Source: Euzebyales bacterium (GTDB lineage: Bacteria > Actinomycetota > Nitriliruptoria > Euzebyales > JAHELV01). Taken from it: a stretch of DNA of 33,642 bases. The translations under genes were made by a program, and so were the position numbers. The notes beneath the pieces were generated by a model that was given only the letters and a program-made list of their open reading frames with translations, was not told the DNA's origin and made no database searches. The stretch covers positions 1 through 33,642 of the forward strand of contig DATHVN010000086.1 in NCBI GenBank assembly GCA_035461305.1. Reading direction: 5' to 3'. This document shows, piece after piece, positions 23,382 to 31,792 of this stretch (positions within the stretch are counted from its first letter, which is position 1; every line of letters starts with the position of its first letter).

Positions 23382-25029
23382 ATCGGCGCCGCGGCCCGGG
23401 CCGCCGGCGATCATCACGGTCGACGACGAACCCAGCGTCCTCGACGCCGTCGCGGCCGACCTCCGCGCGCGGTACGGCGCCGGCTACCGGATCGTCACCG
23501 CCGGCAGTGGGGCAGCGGCGCTGGCGGCGATCGAGCGCCTCACCCGCCGCGGCGCCCCGCTGGCGCTCGTAGTCGCCGACCAGCGGATGCCCGGCATGAC
23601 CGGCACGGCGCTGCTGGTGGCCGCGAAGCGCGTGCAACCGCACCTGCGCTCGGTCCTGCTGACCGCGTATGCGGACACCGACGCCGCGATCACGGCCATC
23701 AACGACGTCGACCTCGACCACTACATCGTCAAGCCGTGGGATCCACCTGAGGAACGCCTGTACCCGGTGCTCGACGAGCTGCTCGAGGAGTGGCAGGCCA
23801 CGCGGCCACGGCCCGACGCCGGCCTTCGCGTGATCGGCGATCGGTGGTCCGCGGCGTCGCACCGGCTGCGTGACTTCCTCGCGCGCAACCAGGTCCCGTT
23901 CCGATGGCTCGACGTCGACCACGGTGACGCCGGACCGCTGCTGGCCGCGGCCGGGCCCGATGTGAGGCTGCCGGTGCTCCTGCTCGAAGACGGTCGGGTG
24001 GTGTCGGACCCGTCGCCGGCCGACGTCGCGACCAGGCTGGGGTTGTCGTCCCGTCCCGAGGTCGACTTCTACGACCTCGTCGTGATCGGCGGCGGCCCGG
24101 CCGGACTGGCCGCCGCGGTCTACGGCACCTCCGAGGGGTTGAGCACCGCCGTCGTCGAGGCCGAGGCGCCAGGTGGGCAGGCGGCGCTGAGCGCCCGGAT
24201 CGAGAACTACCTGGGCTTCCCGTCGGGGATCTCGGGGTCGGAGCTGGCCCGCCGCGCGCTGGCGCAGGCCCGTCGGTTCGGCACCGACGTCATCGCGCCG
24301 CACCGGGCCACCGGCATCCGCAGCGAGGATCCGTACCGGGTCATCACCCTCGGCGACGGCAGCGAGCTGCACTGCGCGTCGATCGTGCTGGCCACCGGCG
24401 TGCAGTACCGGCGGCTGGACGTGCCCGGCCTCGACGCGCTGACCGGTGCCGGCGTGTACTACGGCGCCGCCTCCACCGAGGCGGCGGCGATGACCGGCGC
24501 ACGCGTGGTCGTCGTGGGCGGCGCGAACTCGGCCGGCCAGGCGGCACTGCACCTCGCGAAGTTCGCAGACGAGGTGGTCATCGTGATCCGCGCCGGATCG
24601 TTGGCGGCGCGGATGTCGCGCTACCTGGTGGATCGCATCGAGGCGACCGACGCCATAACGGTCCGCACGCGGTCGCAGGTCGCCGAGGTCACCGGGGCAC
24701 AACGCCTCGAGAAGGTACATGTCCAGGGCGGCGATGGGATGCGTGAGGTGCTCGACGCCGCCGGGATGTTCGTGTTCATTGGGGCGCGCCCCCGGACCGG
24801 GTGGCTCGGCGACGCGGTCGTGACCGACGCGCACGGGTTCGTCGTGACGGGACCGCAGCTGAAGGATCGCTGGCCGCTCGACCGCGATCCGTTCCTGCTG
24901 GAGAGCAGTCAGCCCGGCGTGTTCGCCGTCGGCGACGTACGCGCCACCTCGATCAAACGCGTCGCGTCGGCGGTCGGTGAGGGTTCGGTCGCCGTGCAGT
25001 TCGTCCACGAGGTCATCCGCGGCGCTTGA
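23371..25029 (+). CDS. Fused response regulator / thioredoxin-reductase-like flavoprotein lacking CxxC
   Basis: 552 residues in three parts. REC (10-140) has Asp18-Asp19, phosphoacceptor Asp70 (VVADQRMPGMTG) and Lys121 (IVKPWDPPEE). A thioredoxin-fold linker (about 150-228) has a cis-Pro site (RLPVLLLEDG) but no Cys pair. A thioredoxin-reductase fold follows (231-552): FAD loop VVIGGGPAGLAAAV, ATGVQYRRLDVPG, a second dinucleotide loop GGANSAGQAA and FAD motif GVFAVGDVR. Where TrxR has CATC the sequence reads GVYYGAASTEAA (361-372), so classic dithiol chemistry is excluded. It may be an NAD(P)H oxidase-like or redox-sensing output whose activity is set by REC phosphorylation. Annotations of this fused type exist, but I know of no established function. 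Last gene of the operon. Confidence 0.88.
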   Translation: MTAESAPRPGPPAIITVDDEPSVLDAVAADLRARYGAGYRIVTAGSGAAALAAIERLTRRGAPLALVVADQRMPGMTGTALLVAAKRVQPHLRSVLLTAYADTDAAITAINDVDLDHYIVKPWDPPEERLYPVLDELLEEWQATRPRPDAGLRVIGDRWSAASHRLRDFLARNQVPFRWLDVDHGDAGPLLAAAGPDVRLPVLLLEDGRVVSDPSPADVATRLGLSSRPEVDFYDLVVIGGGPAGLAAAVYGTSEGLSTAVVEAEAPGGQAALSARIENYLGFPSGISGSELARRALAQARRFGTDVIAPHRATGIRSEDPYRVITLGDGSELHCASIVLATGVQYRRLDVPGLDALTGAGVYYGAASTEAAAMTGARVVVVGGANSAGQAALHLAKFADEVVIVIRAGSLAARMSRYLVDRIEATDAITVRTRSQVAEVTGAQRLEKVHVQGGDGMREVLDAAGMFVFIGARPRTGWLGDAVVTDAHGFVVTGPQLKDRWPLDRDPFLLESSQPGVFAVGDVRATSIKRVASAVGEGSVAVQFVHEVIRGA

Positions 25030-25048
25030 CGCGATCGCACGTGGTCTG

Positions 25049-26173
25049 TCAGGAAGACGTACCCGGACCTGATGCGGCCCGGTGTGTGGCGCGCGCGCGA
25101 TCAGTGTGTCGCTGAATGGCCGCTCTTGCCTGTGCTGGGTCACCGGCCGCCACGGCGTCGGCGATCTCCACATGGTCGTCGGCATGCGCGCGGGTCAGCG
25201 CATGATCCTCCACGACGCCGCGCACGAGGATGCCCTGCAGACTCAGCCGGCGGTAGCTGTCGAGGAGAGCGACCGAACCGCTCAGTCGCACGAGCTCTTC
25301 GTGGAAGGCGGTGTTCGCGGCAGCGTATGCGGCGATGTCGGTGACACGGGCGTCCTCGAACAGCGCGACCGTGTTGTCGGCGAGACGTCGCAGCTCTGCG
25401 ACCCGCTGACCGTCGCCGTGGTCGGCCACGAGCTCGACCGCGCCGAGCTCGATGGCCAGCCGCGCACTGAGGGCATCGTCGATCGCGCCGATGTCAACCG
25501 GAGCTGCGTGATAGCCCTCGAGGGGGTCGCCGGTGACCAGGCCTTCCGCTCGCAACGCCGCCAACGCGCGGTCGATGCGGCCGACATCGACGTCCAACTC
25601 CGTGGCGAGCGTCGCGCGGTCGAGCACACCGCAGTCTTCGGACAGGATTCGCTGGCGAAGGTGCTGTGTCACAGCGTCGTCGCGTGCGGGATGGAGCTGC
25701 CCGAACTGCCCGCGGAAGTAGGCCAGGGGCGCAGCGTCTCGAGCGGCGACCCACTCGACCCGACCGATGATGATGTGATGTGTCGCCGCAGCGACGGCGT
25801 CCTCGACGTGGCAATCGATGTGCGCGAGACTGCCCTCGAGCACGAGCGTGCCGAATGGACCCCGCGTGGTCGGCACTCCGGCGAAGCGGTCGTCGGATGG
25901 CGTGGCGAACCGCTCCGCAGCGGCGGCCTGGTCGTCGGCGAGCACGTTGACGGTGAAGCGGCCGCTGCGACGGAGCGCGTCGCCCGTGCGCGAGCGTCGA
26001 TTGATGCACACGAGCAGCATCGGCGGGTCGAGCGACAGCGAGCTGACTGCGCTGGCCGTCATCCCGTGGTCGCCCTCGTCGTCGCGGCTCGTGACCACCG
26101 TGACGCCCGTGGCGAATCGTCCGATGACGTCGCGGAACGCGTGGCTCGTGACCCGGGTCGTGGCGGCTTCCAT
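25049..26173 (-). CDS. Flavin reductase fused to a GntR-type (FCD) regulatory domain
   Basis: 374 residues. Residues 10-160 form an FMN/FAD reductase split barrel of the HpaC/PheA2 class (FATGVTVVTSRDDEGDHGMT; SLSLDPPMLLVCINRRS; FTVNVLADDQ). These reductases supply FADH2 to two-component monooxygenases. Residues about 168-225 resemble a GntR winged helix (LATELDVDVGRIDRALAALR). Residues 230-365 form an FCD effector domain with NTAFHEELVRLSGS and DDHVEIADAVAAGD, although the usual metal-ligand Asp is Asn. The ATG at 26173 follows GGGAGGG at 6 bases. It is divergent from the HpaB-type oxygenase gene across 72 bases. The enzyme may thus also be, or be tuned by, a ligand-sensing regulator; DNA binding is unproven. 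Confidence 0.85.
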   Translation of the reverse strand: MEAATTRVTSHAFRDVIGRFATGVTVVTSRDDEGDHGMTASAVSSLSLDPPMLLVCINRRSRTGDALRRSGRFTVNVLADDQAAAAERFATPSDDRFAGVPTTRGPFGTLVLEGSLAHIDCHVEDAVAAATHHIIIGRVEWVAARDAAPLAYFRGQFGQLHPARDDAVTQHLRQRILSEDCGVLDRATLATELDVDVGRIDRALAALRAEGLVTGDPLEGYHAAPVDIGAIDDALSARLAIELGAVELVADHGDGQRVAELRRLADNTVALFEDARVTDIAAYAAANTAFHEELVRLSGSVALLDSYRRLSLQGILVRGVVEDHALTRAHADDHVEIADAVAAGDPAQARAAIQRHTDRARATHRAASGPGTSS

Positions 26174-26191
26174 GCGGACCCTCCCAGGCCG

Positions 26192-26205
26192 GAATGGTAC
26201 CGTTC
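26192..26205. promoter_or_regulatory. Palindrome in the divergent promoter region
   Basis: GAATGGTACCGTTC is palindromic except for one base pair, around GGTACC. It lies in the 72-base gap between the flavin reductase-GntR and HpaB-type genes. It is a reasonable operator for the IclR protein downstream or for the GntR-like domain; which one, if either, is unknown. Confidence 0.45.
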
Positions 26206-26245
26206 TTTTCGCTGGTAGGTAAGAGCTTCTGTCTAGCGGAAACGG

Positions 26246-27775
26246 ATGGCGTGTATGTCGACCTCCGCGCTTGCCCAGGAGACCCGCCTCCTGACCGGGC
26301 AGACCTATCTCGAGTCCCTCCGCGACAGACGCGAGGTCTGGATTGACGGGGAGCGGGTGGCCGATGTGACCGCACATCCGGCGTTCCGCAACGCCGCGCG
26401 GTCCGTCGCACGGCTCTACGACGCCCTGCACGACCCCCCGCAGCGCGACATGCTCGTCGGCGTCGACCGGCAGGGGATCGTCACGCACCGCTTCTTCATG
26501 CCGAGCTACACGACGGAGGACCTGCTGGCCAGCCGTGATGCGTTGGCGGCATGGGCCCGGCTGTCGTACGGCTACATGGGACGGACGCCGGACTACAAGG
26601 CCGCCTTCATGGCCACGCTGGGGGCGGACCCTGAGTGGTACGCGCCCTTCGGCGACAGCGCCCGGCACTGGTACCGCACCTACGCCGAGCAGGGCCTGTT
26701 CCTCAACCACGTCCTGATCAACCCGCCCATCGACCGTGACAAGGCCGTCCATGAGGTCGAGGACGTCTACGTCCACGTCGTCGAGGAACGCGACGACGGC
26801 ATGGTGGTCGAGGGCGCGAAGATGCTCGCGACCGGCTCGGCGCTGACCCATGCGACATTCGTCGCCCAGAACAGCGCGGCGCAGCTGGAGGAGGGGCGCG
26901 CCGAGGACTACGCCCTGGCGTTCATCGTGCCGATGGACGCCACGGGCATGAAGCTCGTCTCCCGCAACTCCTACGAGCGCGCCGCCGTGTCGGCCTGGGA
27001 CGCTCCGCTGTCGAGCCGCTTCGACGAGAACGACGCCGTGGCCGTCTTCGACCGCGTGTTCGTGCCCTGGGAGGACGTCCTGGTGTACCGGGACGTGCGC
27101 AAGGCCACCGGGTTCTACGCACAGTCCGGCTTCATGCCCCGCTACACCCTGCAGTCCGGCACCCGCCTGGCGATCAAGTTGGAGTTTCTGTGCGGGCTTC
27201 TGGCTCGGGGCCTGGAGGCGAACGGCACCATCGGCTATCGCGGCGTGCAGGCCAAGCTCGGCGAGTTGATCGGATGGTGCAACCTGATCTGGGCGATCAC
27301 GTCGGCCCTGTGTCATGACACGCAGGAGGGACCGGGCGACAGCATCGTGCCGGCACTGGAGTACGCCACGCTGATCCGGCTGTTCGGAACGCAGGCGTTC
27401 CCGAAGGCTCGCGACATCTTCACCGAGCTGCTCGGCGGTGCCCCACTGGTCACGCCATCGTCCAACCGGGACCTGCTCGACGACGACCTGCGGCCGACGA
27501 TCGACCGCTTCTACCGCGGCTCGACGGGTGACGCGCACGACAGGGTCAAGCTGTTCAAGCTGATCTGGGACGCTGTCGGCAGCGAGTTCGGCGGACGCCA
27601 CGCCTGGTACGAGGTCAACTACGCGGGCAACCAGGACCAGATGCGGCTTGACATCCTGAAGTTCGCCAGGATCCGCGGGCTCGCGGACCGGTTCGACGGC
27701 CTGGTCGAGGCGTGTCTGGCGGAGTACGACCTCGAGGGCTGGACCGACGACACCTGGGTGGACCCGGGAACGTGA
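26246..27775 (+). CDS. HpaB/PheA1-type FADH2-dependent phenol or 4-hydroxyphenylacetate monooxygenase, oxygenase component
   Basis: A 509-residue acyl-CoA-dehydrogenase-fold flavin monooxygenase of the HpaB/PheA1 family. These enzymes ortho-hydroxylate phenolic compounds with FADH2 from a partner reductase. Visible landmarks are LTGQTYLESLRDRREVWIDG at the N-terminus, YGYMGRTPDYKAAF, GLFLNHVLINPPIDR, GAKMLATGSALTHATFVAQN, RVFVPWEDVLVYRD and the C-terminal SEFGGRHAWYEVNYAGNQ. The length is typical. Two ATGs (26246 and 26255) are close and neither has a strong ribosome binding site. The divergent flavin reductase is the expected partner. The stop overlaps the start of the IclR gene (TGATG). The exact phenolic substrate cannot be told. 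Confidence 0.9.
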   Translation: MACMSTSALAQETRLLTGQTYLESLRDRREVWIDGERVADVTAHPAFRNAARSVARLYDALHDPPQRDMLVGVDRQGIVTHRFFMPSYTTEDLLASRDALAAWARLSYGYMGRTPDYKAAFMATLGADPEWYAPFGDSARHWYRTYAEQGLFLNHVLINPPIDRDKAVHEVEDVYVHVVEERDDGMVVEGAKMLATGSALTHATFVAQNSAAQLEEGRAEDYALAFIVPMDATGMKLVSRNSYERAAVSAWDAPLSSRFDENDAVAVFDRVFVPWEDVLVYRDVRKATGFYAQSGFMPRYTLQSGTRLAIKLEFLCGLLARGLEANGTIGYRGVQAKLGELIGWCNLIWAITSALCHDTQEGPGDSIVPALEYATLIRLFGTQAFPKARDIFTELLGGAPLVTPSSNRDLLDDDLRPTIDRFYRGSTGDAHDRVKLFKLIWDAVGSEFGGRHAWYEVNYAGNQDQMRLDILKFARIRGLADRFDGLVEACLAEYDLEGWTDDTWVDPGT

Positions 27776-28548
27776 TGCAGACGGCCATCGACCGTCCCGC
27801 GTACCTGGTCGAGTCGGTCGACCGTGCACTGCGGGTGCTCCAACTGCTGCGCGAGCGGCAGGACCTGACCCTGACCACGGTGAGTCGGTCACTCGGGGTC
27901 GCTCCGTCGACCGCGCACCGGTTACTGTCCACGCTGGCGTATCGCGACTTCGTCCGACAGGACCCCGACACCAAGGTCTACACCGCGGGCCAGGCGCTGC
28001 TCACGATCGGGTTGGCCGCCGTCGGCAGCCTCGACGTGCGCCGTCTGGCGCGGCCCGAGCTCGAAGCGCTGGCGGCGGAGCTGGGTGAGACCGTCCACCT
28101 GGCGTGCCTCGATGGTGACAAGGTGCTGTTCCTCGACACCGTCGAGTCGCCACGGCCGGTGCGGGTGACGGACCGCACGGGCGTGACGCTGCCCGCGTAC
28201 AGCGCGGCGTCGGGCAAGGTGCTGTTGGCCGAGCTCGCACCCGATGTCCTTCAAGGCCTGCTGCCGAAGGTCCTCCCCGCCGTCACCCACCGGACGTGCA
28301 CGTCGCGCGACGAGCTCGACCGAGAGCTCGCGGAGATCCGCCGCACCGGCTTCGCAGTCAACCTGGGCGAGAGCGAACGCGGACTGTCCGCCGTCGCGGT
28401 CGCCGTCCCGTCATCCAGTGGACCAAGCGCCCTGGCGCTGACCGCGTCGGTGCCCTCGGAGCACATCAGCGCCGGCGAGATCGAGCGGATGGCGGCCGCA
28501 ACCGGCGCCGCGGCGACACGCGTCGGCACCCGCCTGACGCATGGGTGA
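27775..28548 (+). CDS. IclR-family transcriptional regulator
   Basis: 257 residues. An N-terminal winged helix (SVDRALRVLQLLRERQDLTL, then VSRSLGVAPSTAHRLLSTLA) is followed by the IclR effector domain (LGETVHLACLDGDKVLFLDT; LPAYSAASGKVLLAEL; GFAVNLGESERGLSAVAVAV). IclR proteins control catabolic operons, often of aromatics, by binding a small-molecule effector. The overlap with the monooxygenase gene (TGATG) implies co-expression and autoregulation through the divergent promoter. The ATG at 27775 removes an unsupported 21-codon upstream extension inside the monooxygenase gene. Confidence 0.93.
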   Translation: MQTAIDRPAYLVESVDRALRVLQLLRERQDLTLTTVSRSLGVAPSTAHRLLSTLAYRDFVRQDPDTKVYTAGQALLTIGLAAVGSLDVRRLARPELEALAAELGETVHLACLDGDKVLFLDTVESPRPVRVTDRTGVTLPAYSAASGKVLLAELAPDVLQGLLPKVLPAVTHRTCTSRDELDRELAEIRRTGFAVNLGESERGLSAVAVAVPSSSGPSALALTASVPSEHISAGEIERMAAATGAAATRVGTRLTHG

Positions 28549-28559
28549 CATGATCGAAC

Positions 28560-28760
28560 TCAGGGGATGTGTACCGTCAGCCGTGCGCCGGGTCCGTGGG
28601 GCTTGTTCATCGCCCCAGTGGTGAGCCGTGCCTCGTCGGCCAGCCTCCCGGCAGGAATGGTGCCGAGCCGGTCGAGGATGTCGAGACAGATCAGGTCCGT
28701 TCGGTTCAGACCCAGGGCCTCGGCCACGGCGTCATCGACCGCGTCGGCCGCGTTCTGCAT
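28560..28760 (-). pseudogene. Truncated MarR-family regulator
   Basis: About 66 residues from an ATG at 28760. MQNAADAVDDAVAEALGLNR, TDLICLDILDRLG, AGRLADEARLTTGAMN matches the first helices and the recognition-helix start of MarR regulators. The frame then changes to KPHGPGARLTVHIP and stops. The wing and C-terminal dimerisation helix (about 80 residues) are missing, so it should not fold as a MarR dimer. It converges on the IclR gene with a gap of 11 bases. Confidence 0.55.
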
Positions 28761-29205
28761 GGCCCGGTGATCCCCTCGAGCCCCGGCTAGGGTTCTCCGG
28801 TCCCACCCGCGACACTGGCTGGACACCGACCGCGTAGCCGGTGCCTGAGCCGAACTGCTGCGCCGACTCGGCCATGCGCACGATGGGGCGCAGGGTGGCG
28901 ACTGGGGTGCCTGGTGTCCTGGTCACGACCGGATGTCCCATCGACCGGCTGAAGACCGCGGCGGTCTGGCGCCACGATCTGATCGGGTGGACGCACGGCG
29001 CCAGCCACGCTCGATGCAGGACGAGACGGTGTCGGGCCGACGGCGACCGACATCGCACGTCACGGGTGCCCGAACCGCTCGATCGGCGACCGCGTGGGTG
29101 TGTATCAATTCCTGATGCGCTACCCCTGAGGGGCGACCGATGAGTTTGGGCCGGCTGGTCGGTCTGAAGACACCGAGGCCCGCAGTCGAAGGGGCAGGAG
29201 CAGTG
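28761..29205. other. Intergenic region without recognisable gene
   Basis: A minus-strand frame here reads MGHPVVTRTPGTPVATLRPI, then FGSGTGYAVGVQPVS, which has some protein-like character, but no family, ribosome binding site or boundary supports it. The 3' end carries AGGAG (29196-29200), the ribosome binding site of the DUF998 gene. Confidence 0.4.
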
Positions 29206-29910
29206 ATGAGTACGGCATCTGATGTGCAGGGCTTTGATCGTGCGGCGGCGGTGACCCGGGCGCTGCTCGGGTGGGGTGTGGTGGTCGGGGTGTTCTACCT
29301 GGTCGTCGGCCTCGGGCAGGCGCTGGTGCGCGACGGCTTCGATCTGGCCCGTCACCAGCTGAGCCTGTTGACCCTGGGTGACTTCGGGTGGGTCCAGACC
29401 GCGAACCCCATCCTCAGCGGCCTGATGGTGCTCGCGACGGCGGTGGGGTTCGCGCGGGCATTGCGTGGCACCCGCACCGCCGGATGGGCGGCGGAGCTGC
29501 TGGGCGTCTTCGGGGTGTGCCTGATCGCGAGTGGGGTCTTCCCACCGGACCCGATGGCCGGGTTCCCCGACGCTGCGACCCCGACCGAGGCCACGGTCAG
29601 CGGGGTGCTGCATCTGGCGTTCGGCGCGATCGGGTTCCTGTGTCTGGCTGCCGCGGCGTTCGTGGTGGCAACATGGTTCGACCGACGGCAGGCACACGCG
29701 TTCGCCCGGACGTCGCGGATCGCAGGTGCGGTCGTGGCCCTCGGTTTCGTCGGTGGCGCGGCGCTGTCGACGCAGGTACTCGGTGTCGCGTGCCTGTGGG
29801 TCGCCGTGGTGGTGGGGTTCGCATGGTTGGCCGCCGCGTCGGTGCAGGTGTACCGCACGGTGCCACACCCCGATGCCCACCGCCGGACGCGGACCCCGCG
29901 TGCAGCTTGA
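29206..29910 (+). CDS. DUF998-family membrane protein
   Basis: 234 residues with about six hydrophobic helices. The family pattern includes an early acidic/His loop (RHQLSLLTLGDFGWVQTANP) and LSGLMVLATAVGFARAL. A mid-protein VFPPDPMAGFP loop is followed by HLAFGAIGFLCLAAAAF. The function of DUF998 proteins is unknown. The ATG at 29206 follows AGGAG at 5 bases; the frame upstream to 29140 has no support. It lies 120 bases before the DHA2 transporter on the same strand and could be co-transcribed with it. Confidence 0.8.
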   Translation: MSTASDVQGFDRAAAVTRALLGWGVVVGVFYLVVGLGQALVRDGFDLARHQLSLLTLGDFGWVQTANPILSGLMVLATAVGFARALRGTRTAGWAAELLGVFGVCLIASGVFPPDPMAGFPDAATPTEATVSGVLHLAFGAIGFLCLAAAAFVVATWFDRRQAHAFARTSRIAGAVVALGFVGGAALSTQVLGVACLWVAVVVGFAWLAAASVQVYRTVPHPDAHRRTRTPRAA

Positions 29911-30030
29911 GCGCCGCCTGGCGCTGCGATGTGGCGCCCGTCCGAATGACGCCCTTGCGCACGGCCATGGCGGGTGAGCGACAGCGCGGGCTGGCTGACC
30001 CGTCGCAGATGTGAGCACCAGGAGACTGAC

Positions 30031-31659
30031 ATGACGAGCGCAACGATCCGGGAGCACAGGGCGGGGCCACGCGAGTGGGTCGGTCTGGCGGTGTTGACGT
30101 TGGCGTGCCTGTTGTACGTGATGGACCTGACGGTGCTGCACCTGGCGGTGCCCACGCTGAGCGCGGAGCTGCAGCCGACGAGCGCGCAGTTGCTGTGGAT
30201 CGTCGACATCTACGGTTACATGGTCGCGGCGTTCCTGATCACCATGGGCACGTTTGGTGACCGCATCGGCCGGCGTCGGTTGCTGCTGTTCGGCGCGGCC
30301 GGGTTCGGGGCCGTGTCGATCATGGCGGCGTATGCGGCGAGCGCGGAGCAGTTGATCGCCGCGCGGGCGTTGTTGGGGGTCGCCGGCGCGACGTTGGCGC
30401 CGTCGACGCTGTCGCTCATCTTCGCCATGTTCACCGATCCCCGGCAGCGTGCGACGGCCGTGGCGGTGTGGATCTCGGCGTTCTCCGCGGGCAGCGCCGT
30501 CGGGCCGGTGCTGGGCGGGGTGCTGCTGGAGCAGTTCTGGTGGGGGTCGGTGTTCCTGCTCGCTCTGCCGGTGATCGGCGCGCTGCTGGTGCTGGGACCC
30601 CTGGTGTTGCCCGAGTACCGCGATCCCGACGCAGGCCGACTGGATCTGGCCAGTGTCGGGTTGTCGTTGGTGGCGGTGCTGGCGGTGATCTTCGGCTGTA
30701 AGCAGATCGCCCAGGACGGCATCGGCATTCCCGCGGTCGCCGCGATCGTCGCCGGTGTGGCCGTGGGGGTGGTGTTCGCCCGCCGGCAGCTGACGCTGGC
30801 CGATCCGATGATCGACCTGCGGCTGTTTCGCGATCGGCGGTTCTCCGCGTCGCTGGCGGTCAACCTGATCAGCATCTTCATGGTCGTCGGCTACTTCCTG
30901 TACGTCGCGCAGTACCTGCAGCTGGTGATCGGGTTGTCACCGCTGCAGGCCGGGCTGTGGTCGGTGCCTTCCGCGGTCGGGTTCATCGTCGGCTCGCAGC
31001 TCGCGCCGTACATCGTCGCCCGCGTCGACCCGGGTCGGATCATCGTCGTCGGTCTCGTGTTGGCGGCCGTGGGCCTTGCGGCGTTGACGTTGGTGGGTGG
31101 GTCGGCGGATCTGGCGGTGCTGGTGGCCGCGTCGGTGGTGATCTCGCTCGGCCTGGCGCCGGTGCTGACGTTGACCACGGATCTGATCGTGGGGTCGGCG
31201 CCGCCGGAGCGTGCGGGCGCGGCGTCGGGGATCTCTGAGACCGCCGCCGAGCTGGGCGGCGCGCTGGGCTTGTCGATCCTGGGCAGCGTCGGCGTGGCGG
31301 TCTACCGCGCCGAGCTCGCCGGGACGCTGCCCGCAGCCGTGCCGGCCGAGGCCGCCGCGGTCGTGCGTGACACGCTCGGTGCCGCCGTGGCCGTCGCCGG
31401 GCAGCTGCCGGCCGGGTTGGAGGCCGTCGTGCTCGCCGCGGCCCGCGCAGCGTTCATCGCGGGCGTGCAGGTCACCGCTGCGATCGCCGCGGTGATCGCC
31501 GTCGCGGTCGCCGGCGTTGCAGCCGCGACGTTCCGCCAAAGCGCGGTCGTCGCGGTCTCGAGGGACGATCCGCCACCGCTCGCTGGTACGGACCCGACCG
31601 GAGACCTGGCGCCGTCGCCGGTACCCGCACGGTGCGGTGACCGTGAGGTGCGACAGTGA
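30031..31659 (+). CDS. DHA2-family MFS drug-efflux transporter (QacA/SmvA-like, 14 TM)
   Basis: 542 residues with about 14 hydrophobic helices. MFS motif A is GTFGDRIGRRRLLLFG. The antiporter motif C is SAGSAVGPVLGGVLLEQFWW, which marks proton-coupled drug exporters. The helix-1 motif MDLTVLHLAVPTL carries the membrane Asp typical of DHA2 proteins such as QacA, SmvA and LfrA, which export cationic antiseptics and dyes. The C-terminal tail is polar and Pro-rich. The ATG at 30031 follows AGGAG at 7 bases. No TetR regulator is adjacent, and the substrate is unknown. Confidence 0.92.
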   Translation: MTSATIREHRAGPREWVGLAVLTLACLLYVMDLTVLHLAVPTLSAELQPTSAQLLWIVDIYGYMVAAFLITMGTFGDRIGRRRLLLFGAAGFGAVSIMAAYAASAEQLIAARALLGVAGATLAPSTLSLIFAMFTDPRQRATAVAVWISAFSAGSAVGPVLGGVLLEQFWWGSVFLLALPVIGALLVLGPLVLPEYRDPDAGRLDLASVGLSLVAVLAVIFGCKQIAQDGIGIPAVAAIVAGVAVGVVFARRQLTLADPMIDLRLFRDRRFSASLAVNLISIFMVVGYFLYVAQYLQLVIGLSPLQAGLWSVPSAVGFIVGSQLAPYIVARVDPGRIIVVGLVLAAVGLAALTLVGGSADLAVLVAASVVISLGLAPVLTLTTDLIVGSAPPERAGAASGISETAAELGGALGLSILGSVGVAVYRAELAGTLPAAVPAEAAAVVRDTLGAAVAVAGQLPAGLEAVVLAAARAAFIAGVQVTAAIAAVIAVAVAGVAAATFRQSAVVAVSRDDPPPLAGTDPTGDLAPSPVPARCGDREVRQ

Positions 31660-31792
31660 CCCACCGGCGGTCGGACGCCGGACGTCGTGCAGCAGCCGGC
31701 GAACGGCCGCGACGTCGTCACGGGTCGTCACCCGCCCGGATCGGTGAGCAGGCGACCGCCTCGATCGCCGATGCGCTGCGAAAGGAGACGAG

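Noticed and set aside
25049-27892. A 947-codon minus-strand frame running through the monooxygenase gene
   Set aside because: Only its 3' third, from the ATG at 26173 with a good ribosome binding site, has recognisable domains. The rest is antisense to the clearly coding HpaB-type gene and reflects GC-rich codon bias.
28732-30141. A 469-codon minus-strand frame through the DUF998 gene
   Set aside because: It is antisense to a helix-rich plus-strand protein with a ribosome binding site and has no recognisable domain.
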